From: Turnera subulata
Lineage: Eukaryota > Streptophyta > Magnoliopsida > Malpighiales > Passifloraceae
Reading direction: 5' to 3'
Length of the DNA: 64,000 bases
Assembly: GCA_028386065.3 (NCBI GenBank)
Contig: JAKUCV010002846.1
Location: 7,158-71,157, forward strand
The stretch's first letter is position 1. Each line of letters begins with the position of its first letter. The position numbers and the translations under genes are program-made. The notes beneath the pieces are model-generated. The model searched no databases and was not told the origin of the DNA. It saw nothing but the letters and a program-made list of their open reading frames with translations. Positions 22,493 to 32,571 of this stretch are shown here, piece after piece.

Positions 22493-25400
22493 CTAATGCA
22501 TTTCTTGCCTCTGGAAGCGAATTGATTCTGCAGGAGGTGAATCGTCCTCATCGTACCTTGAAAATTCTCCATTTCCAGCAAAGAGTTGGGAAGATAATGT
22601 AGGGGACAAGGGTGAGTAGCAACCTGAGTTTATAGAAGCTGCATGGCCACCTGCATTTGTGCAAGTTTCAGAGCCTAGAAAAGTTACTAAAGGATAGAGT
22701 ATTATCAATTTATACCATCAAAACAAGAAGAATAACTATTTATTTTATGGTAAGTGAATAATGATTCCAGTAATATAGTGGAAAGGAAATACACAGTAAG
22801 AAGCTCAACACCAACCTTTAAAAGATGAACTTCGGTCAAAGTCTTTTGTTGTGTGCAATAGGAGAGTCCCAGTGAGCACAACAACAAAGCCACATACTTC
22901 TGAAACAATGTCTCCCATACTTTGGCCATCCCAATCCTGAGATCATGTGTTTTAACAATGAATCTATGTTAGATGCAAGACTGGACATGAGTAGATTTAT
23001 GACAATATGGAATTCATTTTGATAAAAAAATTCACAAAGTTCGCTTGAAAAGAAAATTCAGACTCTTGATCTGAACTTGGGTAATAGTATCTAATTAAGC
23101 ACAATAAATGGCACCTCAACTTGATATCTAGCGTTGGTATAGTAGATATAGTCTTTCAAAAGCTAAAGGGGCGAGTTTTGCCTGACATTCCTCACTGAAT
23201 TATTACATGTTAACATGCATTTCAAAACAGTTTTGTTGAATGCACTAATTAACAAAATGATGCCTGTACAAGAAGAAGCGACTTTTAAGGGCTTGGACTT
23301 CGCAAACCTCTCTTATATCGTGGAAAAAACTAGGAAAACAGTTATGGGAAAATGGTCATAATGCTTTAAGCTATCATACAGATGTAATAGTACCTTGAAC
23401 ATGATGACACTGGCAAGAATGGTGAGCGAAGTGAACATGACATAATAAATGGGTGACACAACTGCCGTGTTGAAAGTATCGAGCGCCTGAAACATCAAAT
23501 TCAATTTTTCAGATGAAAAAAAAAAAGTGGTTCCCTTATGATAAATACCTGCATCTAGAAACTGAAGAATTCTTACAGATAGAAATCAAAAGGTTTAAAG
23601 GAATCCTATGTGTTCAAAACAATTGTTTCTCTATCTGATAAAACAATTGTGTTAACTATAACACATTGCCATGTAAATGCCCATGCTGCGAGTTCCAATG
23701 AATATCACATTTTACCAGATATGGCTGCACTAACATTTCGTGGGCTGAGCAGTTTAACAGCCATCTAAAGGAAGCATGACAAAAAGACAGAGAAAACATC
23801 TGCAAGGGAATGGGAGGAGGGGCTGAAGACAGAGAGATAGAGTCTCATACAGTGGAAATGTACGGATGAAAGATTTTGCAGTTACAAGCAGTAGAAGTTG
23901 ATTAAAGGAAAAAAAAACAAGCAGTGGCTAAGGCATAACAACAAGCAGTTCCAAACTACTACCTTGTTGAGATAATTCATTTGTGTGATGACACATGCAA
24001 CCACAACAAACACAAAAAACCATGTCTCTGGATAGAGCAGCTGGTTGTTTCCTTCAAATGTCAATTTCAGGGCAGTCCCAAGAGCTTTAACACTCATAAC
24101 CTGCATGTTCAAAATTTACTGTAACAACTCATTTGGTTCCTTCATATTCAAAAGAAAACTTATTGGGTTCTCCATCGCAGTTTCAAGAGCATAATAATCC
24201 AAACAAACAAGTATTCAAAGTCAGATTAGAGAAAGCTCATGGTACATGTACATAAGAATAATCATGATACTCACTTCACCAGGGAACAGGCTTAACTATA
24301 TAAGAGAAAATTTCAATCACTTGAACGAATCTTTCCCCTGTAGGAATTTTCAATTTCAACAATTCAAGGGAAGAATCAAGGTGTGAAACGTCTAGTCAGC
24401 TTAGCTAAGCATCGGTCCTAAGCAAGTTATGGTCAGTGAAATGCAACCTTCTTCTCCAGTCAGCTCTATTGTAGCTAAATACTTTCCTATCCTATCACTA
24501 ATCTGAACAGGATTGCAGCATCTCCCCAGGCCGTTTTCCTGACCACGGTAAAAAAGTCTCAAACTATCCGCCACAATTATCCAGTATAGGTGCTACTTTC
24601 ACCTTCTCTCAAATATCTCTATTTCTTGCAAATCATAGATAGATCCACATCTCAACTGTGGCTAACTTATGTGCATCTTGTTTTTCACTATCCCACACTC
24701 ACTACCATTAAGGTTTAAAAGGTCTATTTAGTGTCGAAAGTCAAATTTGGTCGGTGAATCTAAAAAGTATTGCATGTAATGCCAAAGTTCAACATGAATT
24801 TGGTGGGACTTCAACACTACGTGAAACTTTGATATCAATTTTATTTCTAGTGACTTATTTCCTGGTTGATTTTGTGAAATTCACGCAAGCATGGCACTCT
24901 ATTACAAATGAGAGGAGCTATACCAAAATATTAATCCATCTGTCATAGAAAATTAAAAAGGATAAAAAGAATCAAATCTGTCACTAGTTAGAATGCATTA
25001 CCGAAAGAGATCCCATCAATGAACAGATGCCTGTGAAGACTAACACATTTGTGTGGCCACATAGCGGAGAGAAATGGAAGACCAGAATGAGAACCAGTAC
25101 GATCACTGATGCAACATAAAGCAGGAATGCTGCAAAAGATGAAATCATGGTTAGTCAACGGTGAAGAGTTTAGCAAACGCAATGGACATAAAAGCAAACT
25201 CTTATTTACATGGTTGTGTTGCCAAATTCCATATCTCTTGAACAGAAGTTATAGTATGCTCCTGTGGTGCATGGATCACAACTACAACAGAACCAGCAAT
25301 GCACATGACACAGCCCAAGATTCCCTGGGTATGTAACTTCTCATTCAACAAAAAGTGGGCCAGCACGGCACTTCAAATCATGCAGAAAAAAGAAAAAACA

Positions 25401-26161
25401 AATGACATTAGAATATACTGGCACCGAAAGTTGAGAAGAATATAAATGCCATACTATATACTAATTTACCTCACAATGATACTCAAGGCACCGAGAGGGG
25501 TAACAAGGACCGCTGGAGAAAATGCATAAGCAACAAAGTTTGCAACCTCTCCAACAATCACTACATCAGAAATTACACAACAGAAGACATTCTGCAAATA
25601 ATCAGTGAATAACCAAAATTCTGCGACAACCAAGATTAACACGCCATGAATGTACTAGCATAAATCATAGAATATTACTCGAGCAACCAAAATTGCAATC
25701 TGAAAGGCCACTAGCAGGGACATGAATCAATAAGTTCCAAGAGAACCCACTAAACATGAGAAACTGATTTTTTTTATTTTTTTCCTTTTCGTTTCAGAGA
25801 ATAAAAACATGATAATGAATATTAAATTCAAAAAAGGAGCAAATCAAGTAAGAAAGAGACCAACTTACTGGTGATCATGCCTAACCACCAGAGAGGCTCC
25901 AGGAGATACGAGTACCCACCAACACCTACACAAATCCACAAGTCAAAACCAATTTAATTAAAAAAAACACATTAACCGAAGACAGACAATAGGAAAAAAG
26001 AGAAAGGTGTGAAGAAAGAAGAAGAGATCACCAGCTCTGACACCAGAAACAGCAGCAGCTCTTCTGAGTCCTTTCTTTTTGATAATGAAGCTGGCGCCTA
26101 TAAACCCACTAGAGATGAGAGCCAAAATGAAGCCTTTTAGATTGTCTTCGGAGAGAGGCAT
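22493..26161 (-). CDS. NIPA-type magnesium transporter
   Basis: This is a multi-pass membrane protein of the NIPA family (DUF803), probable Mg2+ transporters at the plasma membrane or early endosome. Nine exons join in phase to 366 aa: 26032-26161, 25869-25925, 25470-25560, 25210-25370, 25002-25129, 23963-24100, 23394-23486, 22816-22936 and 22493-22674. Family hallmarks are the N-terminal [13 protein letters not shown], then [19 protein letters not shown], a LVTPLGALS motif, an NEKLHTQGI loop, [20 protein letters not shown], and a HTTKDFDR segment before a hydrophilic tail. About nine hydrophobic segments are expected and visible. The length is normal. The start is the only upstream ATG of the first exon and gives the usual short N-terminus. 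All introns are GT-AG. Confidence 0.93.
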
Positions 26162-26820
26162 GTTCTTTTTTTGTTGAAAGACGTCACCTTTGGCTCTTTC
26201 TCTTTCTGGGTTCTGGTTGTTTGCTTCTTTCCCTCATCGAAATCTAACAATCATTGAGCTCCTCTCCCTCCTCCTCTTCCTGTGTTTTGTTTATCATCGT
26301 ACGTTTATTCGTTGGCGGAAGTGGTGAAAAATATATGCTTTTTGTATTTTTTTAGCGACTACTATCACTATGCCAAGTGGCCCAACCTCATTTTTTGCCA
26401 GGTTTGTTTCCGTTTAATTCTTTTTTAAAAACTCTTTTCTCATCTCTTCTGTTCTTCAATTAATTTGTATGGCTGAGATTCTTATTGGCGTACGTTTTGT
26501 TTATTTATTTATTCTTTTTTTTAGATCAGATTTATTTTTTCTTTTATATAACTATATGTGTTTGCATTTTTTAAATTTTTTTGGACAGCAAGTTAAATTA
26601 CTAGTCCTTACGTACACGACTACTGTACAGTTCCTTATAGGTGGCATAAATTTTGTTTGTTTCCAATAATTATTTTTGGTTGTTTTTTTTGTCGAAATTA
26701 TTTTTGGTTGTTGCTACCATATTCTCTTGGTTGGTCTCAATTATTGAAAAGGAAAGCTTTATTTTGACCATCAAAAGTAAATTGCAGCATATCATGATAT
26801 GGTCCAAAAATATACTCACA
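26162..26820. other. Promoter/5'UTR side of the NIPA-like gene and AT-rich spacer
   Basis: The CT-rich stretch at about 26190-26290 is a plausible 5'UTR on the minus strand (GA-rich when read as transcribed). The rest is T-rich and carries no recognisable gene; short frames at 26469-26910 are low-complexity. Confidence 0.4.
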
Positions 26821-27820
26821 CTTATTAGATTAGATACTCATGAATCCCTTTTTAGAGAACAAGACAGACCAGCTACAATTATTGAGACTTGTCAAATTAA
26901 GTTTCCTTAAGGAAGCCTTGGAAAACCTGTTAGGAAATCCGAAATTTGGGGACAAAGAGAGCTATCGTGTCCTGCAAAACCTGGAACCCATGAATCCTAC
27001 CCTAAAACTTAGAACTTGGGGACCAAGACTCATTGGAGCCTCTTGAGATTTCTTGTACGAGCTTTGTTCGTTGCATCAAGGACCTATAAATACAAGAGCC
27101 AATCCATATATTAGTAATGCTCATCCTTATATTATTTAAGTTGATGTTTGTATGAAAAGCCCCTTATAATAAAAACCCATTTATTTTTACTACATTAGTT
27201 GGCGACCAAAATAGGAGAGACGTCGATCCCTCACGAAAAATCTTTTTGATGGAGATGCAGAAAGTGAAGAAAGAAAGATTTACCAACAAGTTTAATCCAA
27301 CCAGGAGGCATCTTTAATGCCACACTACCATGGCAACAAGAAGAAGCCTCAAGTAAGAGCAGGAAGTGAAGGGCTCCTAGAGAGCACCATTCAAGGCCTC
27401 AAAGATCACAACAAAGGCCAGTAGCCAAGAGCAAGAATATTCCTTAGATGAAAGAGAGCCGAAATTGGGGCATCCCTGAGAATAAAAATCCAGGAGCACG
27501 AAGATCTGTGGATGTGCACAATACTAAATAACCAAAAATCCAGTACTAGGGATGCTATCTTCTTTAGTACCTGAACTGGCTGCAGAAAGGCTGCCCAAGA
27601 ATTCCCAGATTATACAATTAGAACCGCATACGGGATGCCAGATCCTATCAAGCGTGTCACCTATGCCCAAACGTTGTTGAAACTACAATCTATTGAAAAA
27701 GCTTTCAATAGAAACAAAGAGAGAAAATGGAAAGAAGAAAACAGACAAGCAATGGTCTGAAGCTCAAGTCAACAACCAACCAGAATTTTCGAGAGATTGA
27801 TACCAAGTTCGAAGGTATAA

Positions 27821-28313
27821 TATAACGTCCTGGCTTATTGGCTGTCACTATATACCAACACGGGACCTTTCCAACATGCTTTGTCCCACTTGCATATTTC
27901 CAGGAAAAACTTCCCAAGAGGTCACCCATCCCAAAATTGCTCCAAGTCATGCATGTTTAACTTTGCAGTTTTTATGGAATGAGCATTGAAAAGGTAGGTG
28001 CACCTTGTTGATATAATTTGTACCCATCAAACCGTTTAAGTTATTCTCAATTGTACAATCCCATACTTGTATAACCTCGAAATCACTTCATTATAGCTAT
28101 TCTTAATTATACAATCCAATACCTATATAATTATAAAATCGCCCAACTGTGTAGCCCCATCCTTACACAGTCTCAAGATCCTTCCTATTTCAGTGTGGAT
28201 TCGGTTTATTCATGTGCCCCTCCGTCTAGAAGCCTTCCAAAAGCTGCTCCTTGTCCATGCTCACTCTGGAACCGTGCATAGACTTACCGCCCTCATCGAC
28301 CCCGGGTGTCACA
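27821..28313 (-). mobile_element. Solo LTR of a Cassandra TRIM with 5S rRNA-like region
   Basis: This ~493 bp unit starts TATAACGTCC and ends GGGTGTCACA. It is flanked by TATAA (27816-27820) and TACAA (28314-28318), a target-site duplication with one mismatch. On the minus strand it contains a stretch of about 80-100 bases matching the 3' half of 5S rRNA. This includes the highly conserved TGGGATGGGTGACC (27920-27933 complement) and a GTTAAAC A-box-like block. Cassandra elements are plant TRIMs known to carry 5S promoters in their LTRs. Only one LTR is present, so this is a solo LTR. Confidence 0.85.
27885..27990 (-). ncRNA. 5S rRNA-derived segment within the Cassandra LTR
   Basis: Read on the minus strand, the order is CTGCAAAGTTAAACATGC, then GGAGCAATTTTGGGATGGG, then TGACCTCTTGGGAAGT. 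This aligns with the internal control region and 3' part of plant 5S rRNA. The C-box is well kept and the A-box carries changes. It is not a genuine 5S gene: the 5' part is lost and it lies within a retroelement LTR. Confidence 0.75.
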
Positions 28314-29259
28314 TACAAACTCCGTGACGATGGAAATAATAGAGACCCTGAAGGCCAAAACTGAAGGCGTCAGCCCTAGAATGCAGAAGTCCCGAGCTGT
28401 GTACCCAGAGTGAAGATCTAGGAACACAAAGGCCCGTGTTTGTGCCCAACAACAAACAAGCTAAAAAACTTAGTATTAGGGATACCATCATCATAAGTGT
28501 CAGCAGAACAGCTTCCCGAAGAGAATTCAGAAGACCTCTCAAAAGGAGGTAGAATCCATAAAGGAATTGGAAGTTACCTCTTATAAAGAACCAAGTGTAA
28601 CACTTGAGAACCCTGATACAGCATCCGAACCCTACGAGACATGTGGTGGTATTATGTCCTATGAAGCTCGAGGAGAAAGGAGGTAGTTGATCTCCCTAGA
28701 AAATCCTTACAAACATGTAAGATTATCCATGAAGACCTTTGTGAGGTATCATGATCCTAAATTCTCAAGAAGAAGATCTAAACTAGACTCTCAAGTGAAG
28801 CACAAATCAAGGAAAGCGAAAACCCATGGCTATATCTGACGTGGAAAAAGGTGGGAACCCAAGGCTAGAGGCACCGTTACCTTTAGCGCCAAGGACTGGA
28901 AGTAGCATCCTGAAGAGATCCTAGATCGAGCAATTGAGCATATATGACAAAAAGTCAAATACCATCGATTATGTCGCAGGCATCTATATCATACCGAAGT
29001 TTTCAACCACCCTGGATGGTTGTAAAATACAATGGGCGTCTAGCAAGCCAGTAAGAAACAAAGCAAAAAATATAGTACCCCAGAATTGAGTGGCTGCCTC
29101 CCCATATATGGGACGAAAAGACTCTTTACACCCTCACTTCTTCAATTATCTAAAGATGAAGCTCAAACAAGAGCTTGCGAAAGTGCACAAGGCGTCCATA
29201 GGACGCGCATCAGGATGAAAGCCCAACCTGCCATAAGAGTACCATAGACCTAGCTGACG

Positions 29260-29830
29260 TATGAACACGAAAGGTTCATCTCTAAACAATGCCTCCACAA
29301 GTTACGACATACTTGAGAATTACAAGATACCAAGAGGTCGCCCATCTCTTGAACAGGTTGGGACACCTGAGATCACATGAGACTAAGAGGAAGTTCATCT
29401 CTCAATGGGACCTCTTTAAGAATTTCTCCAATCCCTTGGATTATTAATCTGGGAGTTGGGGAACTTTTTACTTTTGCTAGAATCAAATCGCATGCCTTCC
29501 ATGTCTTGGTTAGAACATTCGCATTTGCATCTTAGGTCTAGGCATTTGCATCTTATGTCTAAGTCATTTGCATTTGCATTCATGCATAGATGGGAAACCC
29601 AACTTTAGGGCACCCGAGGGAAGTCCATCTCTTAATAGGACATCTAAGTGACATGACGCTTTTTACTCCAAGGCATTAAAAGATTGTCTATCTCTTAATG
29701 GGACCTCAAATGATCAGGGCACTTTTGACTCTAGGGCACCTAAGGGATGTCCATTCCTAACAAGATGTATGACTCTACGGTACCTAGGGGCTGTCCATCT
29801 CTTAACGGGATACCGAAAAGGACTTTTATC
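29260..29830 (+). repeat. Degenerate short repeats with a CCATCTCTTAATGGGAC core
   Basis: At least six spaced copies of a core like GTCCATCTCTTAATGGGACC occur at about 29268, 29340, 29392, 29618, 29685 and 29785, with a weaker one near 29745. Each is preceded by a GGCACCTAAGG-like stretch. They lie near the right end of the LARD-like element and encode nothing. Confidence 0.55.
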
Positions 29831-30319
29831 CTTCTGTGGGCATTCTAAGGAAAATGACTTTAATTCTTCAGTGGGAATTTTAAAGAAACCAAAATATCCA
29901 ACTCTTTGTTGGAATATTACTGTAGTGCATCAAGAACTCATTCTAAATGAGTAAGGAGCTCCCGAATCTCAGGAAGATAACAGGTACCCACCATAAAATG
30001 GAGACCGAGAGCTACTCGACGATGGTATGCCAAGAGTAGCTCAAAGCAAAGACCTCCACAATGGTGATTCAGAGAATGGTCCAAAGCGACAAAGTAAGCG
30101 ACACAACAAGAGGAAGCTGGGGAAAACAAGAGACCAAGAGACCAAGACTCCTTGGAGCCCAATGATCCTTCAACCTTCTTTACTAATTTTATTAACTTCA
30201 TCAATGGCCTATGAATACAAGAGCCAACCATGTATTAGTAATGTTCATCCTTATATTAGTTAATTTGATATTTGTATGAAAAGTCTCCTTATAATGAAAA
30301 CCTATTTATTTTTACTACA

Positions 30320-30558
30320 TCATATCACTTTCCTAATTTTAGCATAATGAATTTTTTTGACAATTTATTCTCTTGACTGCTTAAGCAAAGAGAAAAATAT
30401 AGAATGTAATGAAGCAGTACATAAGCTATATAGAAAAAAGAAAGGCTTACTGACACAAAGAATTATGTCCCATCTATTCTTTGGTAGCTGAAGGCATTGT
30501 TTTCCAGCCTTCTACCAAAATATTTTATGACGGAATGAAAGGGACAACCCTCTGTATT
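30320..30558. other. Spacer left of the MULE
   Basis: AT-rich sequence between the LARD-like element and the MULE target-site duplication. Before the MULE inserted, it was continuous with the sequence right of 37708, downstream of the RRP45-like pseudogene. Confidence 0.4.
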
Positions 30559-30568
30559 GATTTCTGTC
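30559..30568. repeat. MULE target-site duplication, left copy
   Basis: GATTTCTGTC, identical to 37699-37708. Mutator-like elements make duplications of about 9 (8-11) bp, so this fits. One base is ambiguous between duplication and TIR. Confidence 0.85.
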
Positions 30569-30847
30569 GGACTAATGCCTTTTTTGATACCTGTGTTGCC
30601 CCTAAAAATCACATTTCATACCTCTGTTCTATTTTGATCACATTTGGTACCTCAATTCAACCCGACCTACCTGTTTTGGTGTTTTTAACCGGCTGTGCCC
30701 CGGAACTGATGACGTGTCAGTTTTTTCGTCGACACATCATCAAATTGGGCCCCACTCACCAGTCCAACCAGTTAACCCAATTCCCAAACCGACCCAAATA
30801 CCCTCCCACCCAATAACCCCAATACCCACCCACCCACATTGAATTGC
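30569..30847 (+). repeat. MULE left terminal inverted repeat
   Basis: About 279 bp. The inverted complement of 37408-37698, with small indels and scattered differences. In MuDR the TIRs hold promoters and transposase-binding sites. Here the left TIR would drive the GRF gene. Confidence 0.85.
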
Positions 30848-31167
30848 TTTTAAGACATCCCCACCTCCCCAAATCCAATCCAAATCCCCGCGTCTACTCT
30901 CTCTCTTTTTTTTTTCCTCTTGCTGCCATCTCTCCCTCCATGTCGATGCAAAGAAGTAAAAGAACCCTAATAATGATCTGATAACCAAGCCACCCAGTCA
31001 TCTTCTCTCTTGTCTTATACCTAATCTGTCATCATCACACCCAAATCTCTTTCTTATACCCATATACTGAAGCCACCGAGTCATTATCTCAGCCATGGCC
31101 TCCCAAAATTCAAGCTCTTTTGCAACGAATGGAGACGTCGCGAGCAGCAGGAAGCGAATAACGTCGT

Positions 31168-31701
31168 GTGGGAAAACAACGCCCAAATTTCGACTATGAA
31201 GGACCTGTGATTGTGTGCTATTGTGGTTCAGTCACCCCACAATGGGTTTCATGGACCAATGTTCACCTTGGTATGAGGTTCCATCGTTGTGTTCAATGTG
31301 GATTTTTTCTCTGGGCTGATGAAGAAATTGTGGGAAGAGCTCGGGATGTGATTATTGACTTGAGGGATAATGAGAAGATACTATATGGGGAAAATAAACG
31401 GCTTCGTGATGATAATTGCAGCCTTTCCCGTGAGATTGAGAAGATGAAGAAGCAAAATAGGGAGCTGACGTTCCATATGAACATGGAGAATGAAAAGCTA
31501 CTTGCTGACAATCTGAACATGTGCTGCGAGATTGAAGAGTTGAAGATGCAAAATAGAGAACTTAGGCTCCAAATATTAGATATGCCTGTTGCAGAGAAAT
31601 GTGACAGGAAGAGTTTGAAAATTATTCATGTATTCCTTAGTTATGTTTTTCTTTTGTTATATTATTTCTGTTTTTGTTGCTTGCTTAATATGACATTCTG
31701 A
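31168..31701 (+). CDS. GRF-type zinc finger, coiled-coil, C-terminal membrane-anchored protein
   Basis: This 177-aa protein of unproven function is encoded just inside the left TIR. Residues about 17-48 form a GRF-type zinc finger (CYCG, then GMRFHRC, then CGFFLWADEE), a fold that binds single-stranded nucleic acid in other proteins. Residues about 60-140 are a long charged heptad-like coiled coil. Residues about 152-176 are strongly hydrophobic and look like a tail membrane anchor. Small GRF/coiled-coil/TM proteins are common in plant genomes. Here the gene is convergent with the MULE transposase. The start is uncertain: an upstream ATG at 31095 opens a Ser-rich N-terminus (MASQNSSS) in another frame, so a frameshift may have removed the original start. 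Confidence 0.75.
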   Translation: MGKQRPNFDYEGPVIVCYCGSVTPQWVSWTNVHLGMRFHRCVQCGFFLWADEEIVGRARDVIIDLRDNEKILYGENKRLRDDNCSLSREIEKMKKQNRELTFHMNMENEKLLADNLNMCCEIEELKMQNRELRLQILDMPVAEKCDRKSLKIIHVFLSYVFLLLYYFCFCCLLNMTF

Positions 31702-32571
31702 ATATTAAAGCAAGCAAGTGAGTAATTGCAAAAGAGATGCACTGTTTGGGTTCCAGTTTCATTTACTGATGAATTAATGGTAATAGATGATATTGCGTTG
31801 GGGTAGCTGGGAACCATGACTATGTGTAGTTATTGCAGAAGTTCAAAAGAAGTGCCACTCTGTTGGTTGCATTTTGGAACTTCCCCAGTTAAGCTTTTTC
31901 TAATTATTGGAATGAAAATTTGCGTGAAAAAAGTGAATTTTGAGCTTTCCTTTTGTATTCTCATTCAAGTAATATAAACAACCTTTGATGGCATAAGCAT
32001 TCTTGGAAAAATCCATTCCATACCCAGAAAATCCATTTCAATTGGTATAATGATGTATGAGCATTGTCAAGCATAAGCATTGTGAAGCACCAGTAAACAA
32101 CATCCAACATACCAAAACATCATCCTGCGGAATACATAAAGTGCCAAATCCAGATGAAATAAACATCATGCATCATTCATAGCAGGTTCGAAGATTGTGA
32201 TCCATACACAAGTCAAAAGCAGACCAAAGTAAACATCCAGCAATTCATGCTGGAAATATCCTCAGCAGCAAGTCCAGTAGCTGCTTACAAAACAACATAG
32301 AACCATCTAGAGTTCAAAAAAAATCATTCAAACAAAAATATCATTCAATCTAATTCATGACTTTGCAACTCTTCTCTTTTTGGATGGCTTCTCAGTTGCA
32401 ACTTCAGAAGCACCCGCCAATAGTTGTTGTGTTCGCTTGTTAGATGCATCTATATACTTGAGAGATCTTCTAGGTTGCGTCTGTAAAAATTGAAATTAAT
32501 TAGCTTCAAGTATAATATCTGAAGTAGATGAAGTAGGAGAATTGGCAGGTGTGGTATGGTTTTGATGGTAC
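31702..32571. other. Intergenic region between convergent MULE genes
   Basis: Non-coding stretch between the 3' ends of the GRF gene and the transposase gene, where both transcripts should end. No ORF or RNA is recognised. Confidence 0.5.

Larger units (their letters stand above)
27480..28545. repeat. Internal direct repeat of the LARD-like element
   Basis: About 27480-27645 and 28375-28545 are diverged direct copies. Shared order: GAAGATCT, a GTG-rich stretch, CCAAAAA/CTAAAAAAC, TAGTA(C)TAGGGATRCYATC, then CAGAA..GC.TCCC..AGAATTC. The Cassandra LTR sits between them. The duplication could belong to the host element. Confidence 0.5.
26820..30319. mobile_element. Non-coding LTR-type retroelement (LARD-like), degenerate
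   Basis: Two related ends occur in direct orientation. Bases 27030-27194 and 30150-30319 share GACCAAGACTC..TTGGAGCC, TACAAGAGCCAA, TATTAGTAATG, TCATCCTTATATTA, and finish in TATTTATTTTTACTACA. The first is followed by TTAGTTGGCGACCAAAATAG, a plausible primer-binding region. This fits 5' and 3' LTR ends of one element about 3.3-3.5 kb long. The LTR starts are too diverged for me to place. No gag or pol is visible inside, so it looks like a LARD or a heavily decayed element. It is split by a Cassandra LTR (27821-28313). Confidence 0.55.

Noticed and set aside
27885..27990. Genuine 5S rRNA gene
   Set aside because: Only the internal control and 3' part match, the A-box is changed, and it lies in a Cassandra LTR.
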